Shown: piece by piece, positions 6,725 through 7,534 of the stretch
How the letters are laid out: every line of letters begins with the position of its first letter
Position numbering within the stretch: position 1 is the stretch's first letter
NCBI GenBank assembly: GCA_043727235.1
Contig: JAYSYX010000364.1
Coordinates: 1-7,534, forward strand
Direction of reading: 5' to 3'
Length of the DNA: 7,534 nt
Source of the DNA: UBA7236 sp043727235
Lineage (GTDB): Bacteria; Bacteroidota; Bacteroidia; Chitinophagales; BACL12
Made by a program: the position numbers and the translations under genes
The notes under the pieces: model-generated
What the model was told of the DNA's origin: nothing
The model's database searches: none
Seen by the model: only the letters and a program-made list of their open reading frames with translations

Positions 6725-6752
6725 AACTCAAAATACAGAACTCAGAACTGAA
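6725..6752. repeat. AACTCAG-type heptad tract next to recN
   Basis: Four contiguous 7-bp units: AACTCAA, AATACAG, AACTCAG, AACTGAA. They match the consensus AACTCAG with one to two changes each except the third, which is exact. The tract lies where copy 3 of the long repeat has broken off, 36 bp beyond the recN stop codon. It is short and degenerate, so less certain than the other tracts. Confidence 0.55.
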
Positions 6753-6788
6753 ATAATGTAGTGATCGATACAGTTAATCTATTATATG

Positions 6789-7534
6789 TCAGAAACCTAG
6801 CAACTCCCTCGCATTCTCCAATGCTGCCTTTGTTGGTTTTTCGCCGCTTAACATTTTGGCTATTTCCGTAAGACGATCATCGGTATTTAATATCTTTAAT
6901 TTAGTGTTTGTGGTTTTGGCATTTGTTACTTTGTAGACAAATAAATGATGTTGTCCCTTTGATGCAATTTGAGGTAGATGTGTGATTGCAATTAATTGAT
7001 GATTGGCTGATAATTTAACCAATATATTTCCAACTTTATTTGCTATCTCTCCGGAAACACCTGTATCAATTTCATCAAATATTAATGTGGGCAATGCAAC
7101 ACTTTTGGCCAATAACGACTTAATACACAACATTAACCGCGATAATTCTCCGCCGCTGGCAACCTTTTTAATATCCTGCAATGCAGAACCTTTATTTGCG
7201 CTGAATAAATATTGAATATGATCAGCCCCATTTTCGGCTAAGTATTTTTTAGTATCAAATTCGTGTTTAACGTTTAATACCGCGTCTTTCATGCCAACTT
7301 CCGTAAGCAGTTTCGAAACCGATTGTTCGAGCGTATTAAAAACGGCAACACGTTTTTCAGATAATATTTTTGCCGCGAGTGTGGTTTGAACCAATAATTT
7401 ATTTTGCTCCTTTTTAAGTTTTTCTATTTCTTCCTCACTATTGCTGAAAATATTTAATTTTTCTTTGAGCTGATCTCTTAAAATGATCAGATCTTCCGTG
7501 TTATTGCAATGATGTTTTTTCTGAAGTCGAAATA
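6789..7534 (-). CDS. recN: DNA repair protein RecN, C-terminal part (5' end outside window)
   Basis: The frame is open from the window edge to TGA at 6789-6791, giving the last 247 residues of RecN (usually about 550). RecN is an SMC-like ATPase that acts early in double-strand-break repair, holding DNA in the cytoplasm. The first part (FRLQKKHHCN, then charged residues with EEEIEKLKKEQNKL) is the distal coiled coil. The C-terminal ATPase half follows: ABC signature VASGGELSRLML (7128-7160), Walker B LIFDEIDTGVSG (from about 7085 down) and the switch His in ITHLPQIA (near 6978-6983). The Walker A half lies outside the window. A TTG at 7392-7394 could be read as a start, but the frame continues as RecN sequence upstream, so it is internal. 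No terminator is visible after the stop; transcription would run into the repeat region. Confidence 0.95.
   Translation of the reverse strand, partial: FRLQKKHHCNNTEDLIILRDQLKEKLNIFSNSEEEIEKLKKEQNKLLVQTTLAAKILSEKRVAVFNTLEQSVSKLLTEVGMKDAVLNVKHEFDTKKYLAENGADHIQYLFSANKGSALQDIKKVASGGELSRLMLCIKSLLAKSVALPTLIFDEIDTGVSGEIANKVGNILVKLSANHQLIAITHLPQIASKGQHHLFVYKVTNAKTTNTKLKILNTDDRLTEIAKMLSGEKPTKAALENARELLGF

Noticed and set aside
7392..7394. TTG as the start of a 201-residue protein
   Set aside because: The frame continues to the window edge with recognisable RecN coiled-coil sequence, so the codon is internal.

Overview
The window looks like a piece of a Bacteroidota chromosome, probably from an environmental member of the Flavobacteriia/Sphingobacteriia/Saprospiria-type lineages. 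Three things point there: a large exported protein ending in a type IX secretion (T9SS) type A sorting domain, an S46-family dipeptidyl peptidase, and AT-rich DNA whose start codons mostly lack clear Shine-Dalgarno sites.

Layout: (1) 1-168, the 3' end of an unidentified + strand gene. (2) 231-272, a 7-bp tandem array that runs into the end of the next gene. (3) 259-2424 (-), a complete periplasmic S46 dipeptidyl peptidase. Its Arg673 indicates a DPP11-like preference for Asp/Glu. (4) 2453-2504, an 8-bp tandem array filling most of the gap to (5) 2501-2824 (-), a small single-domain cupin that is probably co-transcribed with the peptidase. (6) 2849-3019, a divergent gap with a bidirectional terminator-like hairpin and a weak Bacteroidota-type promoter candidate. 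(7) 3020-6163 (+), a 1047-residue exported protein: signal peptide, about 14 BNR/Asp-box propeller blades, an Ig-like segment, an Fn3 domain and a T9SS sorting domain. It is followed by a strong terminator. (8) 6223-6788, about 560 bp without a gene, packed with repeats: a composite repeat that can fold into a hairpin, a 140-148 bp tandem repeat in about 2.5 copies, and two further heptad arrays. (9) 6789-7534 (-), the C-terminal 247 residues of RecN, cut by the window edge.

The genes do not form one pathway. The peptidase supplies dipeptides in the periplasm, the propeller protein acts at or outside the cell surface, and RecN works in double-strand-break repair. The most unusual content is between the genes. 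Four unrelated short tandem-repeat families, three with a 7-bp period and one with 8 bp, lie in or next to gene ends. The copy number of one family differs between two neighbouring paralogous copies, which suggests active slippage. I found no defence system, CRISPR array, transposase or RNA gene.
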